A stretch of 64,000 nucleotides of DNA from Panagrolaimus kolymaensis. Its lineage: Eukaryota; Nematoda; Chromadorea; Rhabditida; Panagrolaimidae. The notes under the pieces are model-generated. The model had not been told where the DNA came from. It saw only the letters and a program-made list of their open reading frames with translations, and ran no database searches. The stretch spans positions 496,001-560,000 of the forward strand of contig JAJQJQ010000059.1 of NCBI GenBank assembly GCA_028622995.1. Direction: 5' to 3'. A program made the translations under genes and the position numbers. Positions 1 through 11,700 of the stretch are shown here, piece by piece; within the stretch, counting starts at the first letter, position 1; the number at the start of each line of letters is the position of its first letter.

Positions 1-1483
1 GGTTTTCTGCCATTTGTAAAGTTTCATATGAACAATGACTTGTTGTTCCCTTAAAGCCATCATGGAATTAACAGTTAAAACTAATGCTATTTCATGCAAA
101 AAAAGTAATTTAGACCTTAAAAAACTCACCTTGCATGGTGGAGGTGATTCATTCGATAAATCAACGGCACACCCAAAATCACTTATTTCAACATTTTCTC
201 CTGTGCTATCTTTAACGAGAAGATTATCAATTTTTAAATCACAATGCAATATTTTTTTCTTATGTAAATAATTCATTCCATCTACAACTTGAATACAATA
301 CCAAGTTAATTGCACAACTTCAATCTTTTTATCTTTTTTTAATAAATGTTTAAAAAAATTTGTTAAATTATAATTTCTTAATGGCATAAATAAAATATTG
401 TTTAAACCAAAATGCACTCCTAACGCGGGTAAAATATTTGGATGTGAAGTTTTATCAAATATTTTTAATTCTTGGTGTATACTCTAAAATTATAAAAAAA
501 TAATAACATTTTTATTAAAAAAATGGTGAAAATTTACTTTTCCACCTTGACAGCTAGCTACTTTTACAGCAACTCCTTTATCATCTAAAAGTCCCTAAAA
601 TAATAAATTTAAAAAAAATAAATTATTGTTGAAAATTATTTAAAAAAAAGTTTGCTTCTTTAGATTAATTTAATAAACACGAGGAGTTATTAATAATTAC
701 CTTATAAACTTGTGAAAATCCTCCACGACCAATTTGTTGATTGGTGAAATATGAAAATCGACTAAGATCAATAAGAGGTAGCTTTTGTAATTTAATATTA
801 TTTCGAGAGTCCTGAAAAAAAATATGACTAAAAATAATTTTTATCAGCTTCTCCTTACCGTATCACAAGTGTTCTTACTTTTTGATGAGAGAGGATGACG
901 CTCAATATCTCTGTTAGGTATGTTTATAGCATTTAAATGTCGCATAATTTCGCGTTTTCTTCTAAAATTAAAAATATATTTATTTAAAATAATAATGGAA
1001 ATCTTTTAAAAAATGAAACCTCTTTTTAACAATTAATATAAATATACTCAAAAATGTAAGTGTAATTATAAATGCGCATATAACAGACACATTTGGAGTT
1101 GATAAAAATATTTTGGGAGTTGAGGTTAATGGTTGATGAACGATTAAGATGGATGGTGGCAATCTTGATTTTACACGAGTTTTGAAAACCGACGTTGTTT
1201 TTTTGAACGTATCAATTTCTGAGCTTAAAGCTCGAAACTTTTTTGGATGAGCTGTTAATTTTTTATTAAATTTTTCAATTTGACAAAGCTTGAAAGTTAT
1301 ATAATCAAGGCGATTTTCTTTTTTACATTCAGGAATACATTGAAATTTCTCAGCTTTATGCAATTTAGCATTAGGCGTGGAAGGAGAATATCGAAACCAT
1401 TTTTCACGACAATTTGTGCAAGCCATTGGATCATTTTTTTCTTTACAGCGGGATTCTTTACAAGTATCATGGCAGCCTTCCAT
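1..1483 (-). CDS. Receptor-like protein kinase, non-RD type (3' end outside window)
   Basis: Six exons join in frame: 1483-1020, 961-859, 811-701, 594-538, 483-130 and 49-1, giving about 379 codons before the window edge. The first exon encodes a Cys-rich stretch (about ten Cys in the first 65 residues) and a hydrophobic membrane segment near residues 130-150 followed by basic residues. The kinase domain then follows: Gly-rich loop GRGGFSQV, VAVK lysine, helix-C-like Glu (HQEL), catalytic loop HCDLKIDN, and SDFG. The usual HRD Arg is Cys, so this is a non-RD kinase; the Lys, Asp, Asn and DFG residues are present. The last exon, opened by a weak CTTTAAG acceptor, looks like the activation segment. 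The Met at 1483 gives no signal peptide, and a stop codon directly precedes it, so an upstream leader exon may be missing. The kinase family cannot be named securely; the gene is divergent from the one at 2121. Confidence 0.8.
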
Positions 1484-2120
1484 TTAAAAAATATAACACA
1501 GCGGTGAAACCCTGATACTTAAAGAGAAAAAAGTGAAAAAATAGGAATCATAGTCAAAAATAAATTTAAAGATAGCGACATAAAAAATTTTATCATTTTC
1601 TTTTAACATGAAAAATTCTTTTTTGATGGTAAACAACAAGGTCTTTTTACTTGATGTAGATAAAAAACATAATATTGCAGTATTTGAGTTTTGTTTTTTT
1701 TTTAAATTTTTAAATCCCGCCATTCGTCGGAAGATTTCTATTATTCGCTCTTTAAAGCCTAAACTTAAAGAATTTTTAAATTAATAAGTCGAATAATTAA
1801 GAAAATTTAATTTATTAATGACTAAACTTTTTCCACATTTTCACCTGCTTCATCCAAATCATTTCTATGAAAAAATTTGGATATTTAGGAATGATGAGAT
1901 TGCGATTTTCTTTAATGTTTTCAACAAAAATTATTTCAACATATCATCTTTCTTCATGGACTTTCAAGAGAAAAAAAAAATCAATCTTACCTAATAAAAC
2001 ACGATACACACGCACATGCCTCGATGAAAGCATTCTTTCACTCAATATTTTTACTGATAAAATTTTTTTAAACTCAATATTTATTTTTTTCATTCCTCTT
2101 TATTATTCTTAATTTTGCTC

Positions 2121-3050
2121 ATGATGCATAAGGGTTTTTATTTCCTAATTATTTTGGTTTTTATAAACCTTTGTACGGGTTTAGAAGAAATTCATGGAGT
2201 AAGTTATAAAAATATGTAATTAGAAATTTTATAAAATTGTAATTTATTTTAGTCAGATAATTTGAAGAAAATGATTTTGCTTAATGACACGCATGTACAA
2301 TTTTGGTCAAACATTACGATAGCTATTGAAAATATTCCAGTAAATTATTTTCTTAATTGTAATAATGGATTTTTTATTTTTTTACAATATTTTTAGGGAT
2401 GCAACGATCCCGCAAATTATGAAAAATGTATTCACAAAGCAATTTGTGGTGTTGAATTTAAATTTGATAATGCTTTATATCCGATTGATCCCAAAAGTGA
2501 AAGTATTAGAAGTCCTTGTTCACTTTCTCTTGAATTTAAAGGTGAAACTTTTAAAATCGCTTGTAAATTTGAATCTTTTGGTGAAAGTGGGGCTTGTATC
2601 GATAATGATGTAACAACTACCATGGCGAGTGGCGGCGTGTCTACGGTTTGAATTTTTAAAGTTTAAAATATACTCAAAACTTTTTTTAAATTACAGATTA
2701 AAACAACCCATGTCATGGTAAAAAAGCCTGATGCGGCGCCATTAAATTGTAATTGTACCATTAAATGTGGTGATTGTAATTGTCCTTCATGTGATAGCGG
2801 AAGTTGGAGTTCTGGAATTGGCTTTTTGGTATTTGGTGTATTACTTACCTTAGCTATTGAGGGTGTTGGTTATTGGTTATTCAAACAACAGCTAATTAAT
2901 TTTTCACTTCCCTATCATTATTCTGGTCTTCAAACTGGAACAAACCAAACAAATAATGAAGAAACCAGAACGACTACTGTGGATCAAGGATGCTCAAACA
3001 GATGTTTTGGTCATCAATCCCAACCCCAAACACCCGTTAATCAACAATAA
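2121..3050 (+). CDS. Single-pass type I membrane protein, Cys-rich, unknown function
   Basis: Four exons (2121-2198, 2253-2339, 2397-2645, 2697-3050), all phase 0, encode 255 residues. Residues 1-20 form a signal peptide (basic start, long Leu/Ile/Phe core, then Cys-Thr-Gly). The ectodomain carries spaced cysteines and ends in a tight Cys cluster (CNCTIKCGDCNCPSC). One membrane helix (GFLVFGVLLTLAIEGVGYW) follows, then a polar tail of about 50 residues rich in Thr, Asn and Gln. I recognise no domain. The start is the first Met of the signal peptide; a second Met follows at once. The gene is divergent from the kinase gene, with about 640 bases between starts, so the two may share regulatory sequence. 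The clean exon phases make it likely to be real although the function is unknown. Confidence 0.75.
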
Positions 3051-5758
3051 CTTCGTCTTTTTTTTGTTTGTAATTGAAATTAATTAAATTTGTAATAAAA
3101 ACATCAGAAATGGAAATTGTAAATGGTTGTCACGTTTTCACAATTTCTTAACTTTACGCTTTTTTCGTTTTTTACTTTGCGTCTTTCAAAAATCTCATTC
3201 TTTTTTGACGCGAAAAACAAAGCTTGGGAAAGCAATCTTTGAGTGCGGATTTTCATTACAAAGCATGGGTTTTTTCTTTTTGTCAGCATTAAAAGGGATT
3301 TTTTATCTTTGTTTATTTATTTAGATATGTTCTTTCTTTTGCATGGGCCTAGTTTATTTTGGAGTAAAAAAATTTAAGAAAAAATCACAAAACCGAAAGG
3401 ATGTTCAACTAAGTGTTCGTAGACTAAAATATGACAGTAGCAGGGTGAAAAAAGAGCTCGAATTCCAACTGCCCCGGAAGATTTTGAAATTGGAAGCAAT
3501 CGATTAATCATTTCTGTGCCAGCGCCAAGCTAAATTTTTTGGATTATTATATTTACGTTTTTTGAGAATTTTTCTTGTTATTTTTTGCACTTTTTATTCT
3601 TTTTTTTGGAATTTTTGATTTTTTAATCTGATTGTCCTTTTTTAATGAACATATACTTTTCAATAAAAAGATTGAACTAATTCATTATTTTTTTCAAACA
3701 TTTGTACATATGTCCCGTTATTGCCGCACCATCACAAAATAAAGGACTTATTTTATATTAAATAAACTATTTTTGAAATAATACTCGTAGGGAGCAAAAA
3801 TAATAACTTTCATATTCAACTATTATTTTTTTCGACATCAAATTTTAAAAAACTCATTAAAATTCTCTATCAACAAAATGAAAAAAAGTTGCAACAAAAT
3901 ATTCAAAAAAAAATATCTGTGCACAAATAAAATTTGACCATTTTTGAAGATAAAAAAAAGATCTGAAAATAAAATTGGTACAGCAAAAGTCTCTCATCTA
4001 TTCGATGAATTTGTTTCTTTTAACCAAAGATTTTGCTCAAAATTTTCCTTTATTTTCTTATTGATTTTTTTGCGCTCAAAAATGCATTGAATTTTTATTT
4101 TTTTGTTGTTGCTTTTTATGGTATAACTTTGAGAAGAAAAAAACAATATTATAGAAACAAGGAAAACTTTTTTCATTTTTAAATCGAATTTTGCTTCTTT
4201 TTTATTCAACAACATTTTCACCAAAGCATTTTATAATTTTTTTTGTTTTTTTAACCGATTTCTTTGAATCTGAGAAAAGCTAAATTAATTTTTCTTTTAA
4301 AAAAAAAAAGGCGACGAGACGATGGTACCAAAAAAAGTGATGAGTAATAAAGATCCGCTTCTGTTATTCGAAAGGTAACGTTTTCACAACCTTTTTCGCT
4401 TTCAGCGAGAAGCAAAACATCGAAGCAAAAAACAATTCAAAAAAAAGATTAAGAAATAAATTGAACCAAAAGGGCAAAGATAAAATGAAAAAAAAACATC
4501 AAAAAGTTACGAAATTCAAAAGATACATTGTTTTTCATCGGTGCTTGCAGAGATAATCATAATGTTTATACAATACTTGATACAACAATTTTCAGTGACT
4601 ATAATAAAGCACTTCTTTATTCTATTTTCTTTCCTTTTTTTCATGTTGCATTCGTTACATTTTGGACGGTTGTATTAGCGTCATAATGTCGCCTGGTAAT
4701 TGAAGGTAAAATATTTAATTATTTATTTTTATTAAAGATTTAAAGCATTTTTTATTATTGTCACTTAAAACTTAATTTTCTCTTGTTATTAACGAGAAAT
4801 TAAGAAACGATTTTTTAGAACTTTACAAAACTCCACAAAAATAAGAAAAATAAAGTATTCAAAAAAATGTATGCACTTTTTAAAGTAAAAAAATAAGAGA
4901 TTTTGAAAAATATTTTATATTTAACTCTTCTCTAATTCTAGGCAATTTTTTGCGTTTTTCGCCAAAGGCTTTGTAGGCTTTGGAAAAAAATCTTTGTTGT
5001 TTTTATTGATTCCTTTTTTTCGTTGTTATTGCTGCTAAAGGCTCAGTTTTGTCCTTTTTTTTTGCATTTTTTAATTACAATTTTAGTTGACAAAAAAGAT
5101 ATTTAGGAAATTAAAGAAAAGTTTCTGTAAAATTGCTTCTTCTTTTTTATTAATAAATTCTATTTATTTTTTGTCTCGTTTACTTTTGATTTCTAAAAAC
5201 ACATTTCAATTTCTTTCCCTTCCATTTTTTCGAACACTCAAGCAAGCAAACCAACGACACAAACATATATCCTTCAACCAAACCAAACCCAGGGTCACCC
5301 TTCTTCTATTTTCTTTTCTATGTATTTGTATTTTTTATTTTTGTGCGCTGCATTTATTTTTTTTTATTTTTGGTCAGTTTTCCTCCTCTCTTTTTTTTCT
5401 TTTTTTCCTTCCACCTTCTCTCAACACTCTCTCTCACTCAACGTTCAGTCTTCAGTCTCAGCTGTGCTGCTGCTGCAATACCAAGTGCGGCTGCGAGCGA
5501 GTATATGCCTGCCTTCAAAAAAAAAACTAAAATAAAATAAAAGACAGACAACATCCAAGTCATGTGGTTTTTATTTTTAGCAAGGTTGCAACGTTGTTGT
5601 TTTCTTCCTTTTTTTCATCTCAATTTTTGCAAGAGCCGTGAATTTTGTTTATTTTCGCTTTATTTTTCTTTAATTAATAAATACTAAAAACTAAAACCTT
5701 TTACAATAAATACATTTTCAGAGTTTGAAAAGTAAAAATCTTTTCAACAACAACAAGC
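3051..5758. other. Intergenic, no gene seen
   Basis: This AT-rich stretch of about 2.7 kb is full of T and A runs. The long frames at 5087-5540 overlap in several phases, are dominated by Phe, Leu and Ser from T/C-rich DNA, and are not convincing genes. The last 40 bases hold the splice acceptor that probably starts the mRNA of the next gene. Confidence 0.6.
5711..5721 (+). other. Splice acceptor in 5' leader (likely SL trans-splice site)
   Basis: TACATTTTCAG ends at 5721, 38 bases before the ATG at 5759, with no coding exon visible upstream. It could be a spliced-leader acceptor or the end of a 5' UTR intron. Confidence 0.45.
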
Positions 5759-8700
5759 ATGCCGGATTCCGATGATGATGAAATCCAAATTTTTTATAGC
5801 AGTGATGATGATAGCGCCGCAAATGTTGTTGTCGATGATGATATTGGTAGTGTTTTAAGTGATGATGATGTTCAGTTTGTTGATGCAGCAAATGAAGAAA
5901 TTGTAAATGGCAGTAGTGATGACTCGAGTGGTTAGTTTTTGGTTTGCTTTGCTTTCCTCAAAGTTGTTGTTGTCTTTTGGCTTAAATTTGGGAGGAAAAA
6001 ATAATGGAAACTAAAAATATTATAAATTTTGGTTTACTAAATATAAAAATTTCTTTACACTGATTTGAGACTAAAATCTTCTATTGAAATGAAAAATTAA
6101 GAATTAAAAAATTAAACTTCCAAAAACACCGAAAAGGAAAATTTTGGAATTGGAATATATAAAATTTCTAAAAGATTGACTTCTCGAGAATTTTCTTCTA
6201 AACGAAACTTTTTATAAAAATTTGAAATTAGCATATTTTGCTGTTTTTCCCAATCAGCTTTTACAAATACCGCTAATAAAGCTACAAATTTGCTTTTACA
6301 ATGTATTTTGAAATTTGCTTTTTTTAGATGGAAGTTTTGATATTTGTGAAGATAACATTTCTGTTATATCAAAGTCTTCTGCTTCTTCAACTTCTTCAAG
6401 TTCCTCCTCTTCCTCCAGCTCATCTTCATCCAGTTCAGATTCCAGTGAATTAACCCAAGATTCATTATGGAATGAAACGGAAAAAGTTGAAGTTGTTGTG
6501 GTCCCAGTTAACGAAAATCAAGCCACCGCTGCCGCCGGTTCATCAGGCTTCTTGGATCAACGAGCATTCAGCATGTTTCCAAGTTCAGAAAAAATGGCAA
6601 TGTATAATGAAAAACTTAAAATTTATAATGAAGCCAAAGCTAAAACCGATGAAGCAGAAGCTAATGTGGTTGCCGCAGCTGCTGAGGCACTCAATATTAA
6701 TGCAAAGGTAAAACCAGGAAAACCTATTCCATGGCAGCGATCACCATTCGCACAACGTTCACAACCAACACCAATGTCGGAAAAAAGTATCGCTCAAATT
6801 CAGCAACGCGACATTGATAAGCAATTTCATTTGAAAATGTTTGGTGTAATTCCAAATACTGAAATGGCTGATAAGATTACGTTTGATGAATTTCGAAACA
6901 ACCTTTCAAATGTCAGCAAAAGACCAGCAATTTCTGGATTTTCTGTTAATAATCAAGCTTCAGCATTAGCAAATTCTGGAGTCAATGATAGCGGCAAAAA
7001 TAAGCAACAACAACAACAACAACCTCAATCGTCTGCTTCTAATTTGTTGTTTGAAGCTGGAAAATCATCTGCCACTGATGATGAACAAGCTTTTTATGAA
7101 TATTATAAAAATATGTATCAAAGTGCAGATAAACGTGCTATATATGTTGAAGAAGAAGAAAAAGCAGCTAAAGCTAAAAAAGATATGGAACCTGAAATTT
7201 TATCTAAAGCCAATACAGCCACAGTTGAAACAAAAGTTGCTGAAACACCAAAAGCTAAAACTGCAGAAGATCAAGCATGGGCAGAGTTGCAACAACAACG
7301 TCAAAAACAGCCAATTGAATCCCATTCATTTGATGTTTATTCAAAACATTCGGGTGCTTGTTCTAGTCACTCAAATGGAGATAAATTTTATGGTAACGGT
7401 TTGAAAGATTCAGAACAAACCAAACAAGCGATTGATACTTTAACAAAATATTTGGAACATTTAAATAATCAAGTAAGTCCAAAACTTTTCAAAAATATAT
7501 ATATTAAAAATTTATCTTTTTTTTTAGAAAGTAAAAAGCCATGAAACAAGTTTGCGAATTCGAACCATCGAAAAGCATTTAATGCAACTAAAATACAAGT
7601 AAAAATTTTTATTATTTTTATTGTTTAAATTTCTTTTTAATTGATTGGGATTATTTTTTAGTGAAAAATTTGTTGTCGATTCAAAACCAACAACAACAAC
7701 GCCAGCTGAAGCTTTTGCTTCCATTCCAGTTCCAGCTCCAATTGAAATAGATTATTTAACCAAAAATTTTGATATTGATGATGGAATTAAATTTATTACT
7801 CCTGATAATGATAAAGCTGGTGATGATGATGTTCAATTTATTGCTGAAATGACCAAACAAGAATCGATTTTAGCAAAGCAGCAAATGCAAAAATTGTTCG
7901 AAGATATGATGGCTTCAAGCTCGGTTGTTGCTTCTTCCAAAACTTTGGCAAAAGAAACTAAAAAACCTACACCCGCTGAGGAATTCGCACAACTTAAAGT
8001 TCCTACTTTAATTGATTCAAGTGACGAAAGTTCCTCCACCTCCGATGACGATGATGATGATGATAGCCAAGTTGTTTATCTTGGTTCTAAAACTCCATCA
8101 CTTAAATCCAAAGACACAGATTCGGTTGAGAAAATCGAAAATGGGCCAAAAAATCAACTAAATCAAGAACAAAATTTTGAAGTTAGTCATGGTTGGGCGA
8201 TTGGCATGTCAAAAGAAGAATTATTAAATAAAATGTCAGCTTTGTATAATCAAGTAAGCCCCCAAAATAAAAAGAACCTAAGAAAATTATAAATAAATAT
8301 TTGTTTTTTAGAACAAAGATTTGATGGAAAAACAAATTGAAAAATCTGAAAATGATTGGCAGAAACGAGCTGAATCAGGAGAATTTTTCTGGCAACAACC
8401 TCCACAATTGATTGTTCATGAAGGAACAACAGCATCTGCTGCCGAAAAATTGGCACCAAAAACATTAGAAGCAGAAGCAGAAAAGAAACAGCCACCTGCT
8501 AAAATTAACCGTCATGATTCAGAATTAATTCAAAAAATGTCTAAACTTTTTGATAAAGTAAGCAAACTTTTAAATAAAGCAATTAAGATAGATATTTAAA
8601 AAAAATCAAAAAAAATAAATACATAAAAAATTTTTGAACTATTCTATTTTTAATTAAAATTCTAAAATAAATTTGATAACTTCTTGAAAATTAGTTTAAA

Positions 8701-11700
8701 AGAAAAAATCAAGGAAAACTTTCACAGAAAAAATCATAATTTCTTTATTTAAAATTTATTGTTTTTTAGAAAGCTGCTGAATTTGGTAAAGACAAAGTTA
8801 AAGAATTTTTGGAAAAACAATTAATGATTGAAGAATCTATTTTATGGTAATTTTTAACTTTGAAAAAAAAAATTATTTTCATATATATTTATTTATTTTT
8901 AGTGCTAAAAAGCTTGAATCAACTAAACAAGAAGCAACTCCAACTTCAGCTTCAGCATCGTGTGCTACTTTGAAGTCAGAGACTCCCACCGCTGAGGTTG
9001 AAAGTATTGAAATTCCATCCACTGATTACAATATTCTTTATAAATGTTCAAATTATTTATATATTTCAACCAATGGAATTATTGAAAAGGCTAATTTTAT
9101 TAAAAATGAAAATGGTTTTGAGACTTATGAATTGTCAAGCAACACCAACGACGACATTGAAAAATCTATCACTCCTCGAGTTATTTCAATTCCAGCAAAT
9201 TTACCTATTACGCCTTTATATGAATTCGGTAACCCTGCTGCCATTCTTATTCCAAATGAATGTGTGCCGCCGCCACTTCAAGAAGCTGCTTCCGCAGCGT
9301 GTGCTGCTGCTTCTAAATATCTTGCAACAACAACAGCAACTTCTTCCAAAAATAATGAACCTGCTGCTGAAATAATTGAAATTTCTTCAAATGAATACAG
9401 TATCCTTTATAAAGATGCGGAAGATTTTTATGTATTTATTAATGATGAAATTGAAAAACCAATTTTAAGTAAAACTGAAAATGGCATTGCTATTTATGAA
9501 ATTTTGTCATCAAACAAAAACAAAAATGAGCAACAACAGAGCAGCGGTTCAAAAAAATCAAATTCAAGCCGTAGAATTATTTCTATGCCGATTGATGAAG
9601 CAACTTCATATGATGAAATATATAAAAATGCTGCAGTTAAAGCTTCAAGAACTTTTAAAGCTCCTAAACCTTTTGTTGCTGTTAATCAAATGAATTTATA
9701 TTCGGATGAAAATGTTTCACCCATGAATGATTCAATTGAAAAATATATCAAAAAAACATATGGAACAAATAAATCATTGAGTTGTGAAGAATTTCGATCC
9801 ATTTTAAAATTGATTAAATATTTACAAAATCAAGATTCTGAAATTGATGTAAATGGATTTATTGAAAAATATGCTCCAAATGGATATTTTGAAAATTATA
9901 CTCCTCCAAATAATCATAAATTAGCTTCAGTCAATGAATCTATGGATGCTTTTGAAATGGGAATAGAGAGGTCATTAATAAAACAATTGGCTAAAAAGCG
10001 ATCTGAAGCTGCTGCTGCTAAGGCTGCTGGCCAATCATCGTCATCATCAAAGTACCAAACGACGACGACAACTCAAAAAGTAAATAATGAAAATCCAATG
10101 GAAAATATATGTGTAGAAAATTATTATTGTGGAAAGCATACACGAACTTCACATCCAATGAAACCCAAAAAACCATCCCATCGTGAAATTCCAGTATCCC
10201 GAAGATTTAGAACCACCAAAACTATGCCACCTCAATCAATTATTAATATGAGATATGCTCCTCCAGCTACAACAATCCCAATTCCTCCTTCAATAATAAA
10301 AATGGAAGAACAACAATCTTTGCTTAAAAATTCTCCAATTAAAATTGATTCTATTGTTGTTGGCCCATCTGGTAAAAATCAATCAGCCAACAATATTCAA
10401 GAATCACTTCCACCACCGCCAATTTGGTTTGGTGAAAAATTTGCAGCAAACTATGGGCCTCCTCATGCTCATCAACAAAAAGGTGTTTATGTTAATTTAC
10501 CTCCTCCTCGTGTTGATGATTATCAAAATGGATTGTTGCATGGCCATGGTTCGGCTGAATTAGATAATAATAATCCCATTTCTGCAACCAATCCTTTTCA
10601 AACGCCTCAACGAACTTTAAGTCCCGAGGAAATTGAAATTAATAAATCCATTCGAGCCAAATATTATCAAAGTAAATCCCAAGCCACAGAAAATTGCGAT
10701 TTAGTTCAAAAATCTGCTGCAACCAATCCAAATCCTCCGCCATCAGTTACTCATAAATTTACGGAAGCTGAAATTCATAGAGCCACCCTCGCTGCTCTCT
10801 ATCAACAACCACCTGTATATCAAAGAAATTTAAGCCACGCTGAAGCTGAACAACATAAATCAATCCGTGCTAAACATTTTCAAAATAAATCCGCTGAAAA
10901 TACAAAAGAGAATTGTGAAGTTATTAAAAATATTCTCAAAGATTTTCAACGAAAACATGGAAATGAAAAAAGTTTAAAAACTTTAACTGAAAAGAATGCG
11001 ACTCTCACCACGAAATATGAAAATGTTAAAAATGAATTGGATGAAGCAAAAGCAAATTTGGTTCAAGTCGAAGCTGAACTTGCTGAAACTAAATTCAAAT
11101 TATCAGAAACTGAAAAACTTTGTGCAGAATTAAAACGAGAAAACGAAGTTTTAAAAACTCAAAACCCAACTAAAAAAGTTGTTGAAGATTTAGTTTTAAT
11201 GACTCCAACTTCATTTAATTATCCCGAATTGGAAGGGTATATTCCATTGATTCAACAACAACAGCAAAATAATCCAAATCCAGCTATGTCAATTTTTACT
11301 CAGCCACCTCCCCGTCGAGGTTGTTATTATCCTCAACCAATTCGTCGACGAGGATTTAAAGCTCCTCCAACAAATGTTAATGTAACTATTCCAGCGGGAG
11401 CAATAAATCCATTATCAATGGGAGGAGAAACAACTATGACCAAAAATTTTGATTCAGTTCCATCTGATAATACTGGCAACGAAGCTTCGGAATATGATGT
11501 ACCTGAAATGGTTTATGATTTTTTAACAAAAAATTCAGCTCCTCCATGTCCTCGCCGCCGAGGAATTAATGCTGTTGCTGCTGCTCCAACTATTGTAAAT
11601 ATAAATATTCCTCCACGTTCATCAATGTTATCTATGGAAGAAGCATATTTGGATCGAATGAATGCTGCTTTGGTTGCTTCTTATTCCAATCCAAATTTTG

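Noticed and set aside
1519..1581. Signal-peptide-like 20-codon frame upstream of the kinase
   Set aside because: It would be an ideal leader, but it closes with a stop before any usable donor, so I could not join it to the kinase frame.
5087..5540. Three overlapping plus-strand frames of 65-147 codons
   Set aside because: They overlap in different phases over T/C-rich DNA and are built mostly of Phe, Ser and Leu; no domain or splice logic supports any of them.
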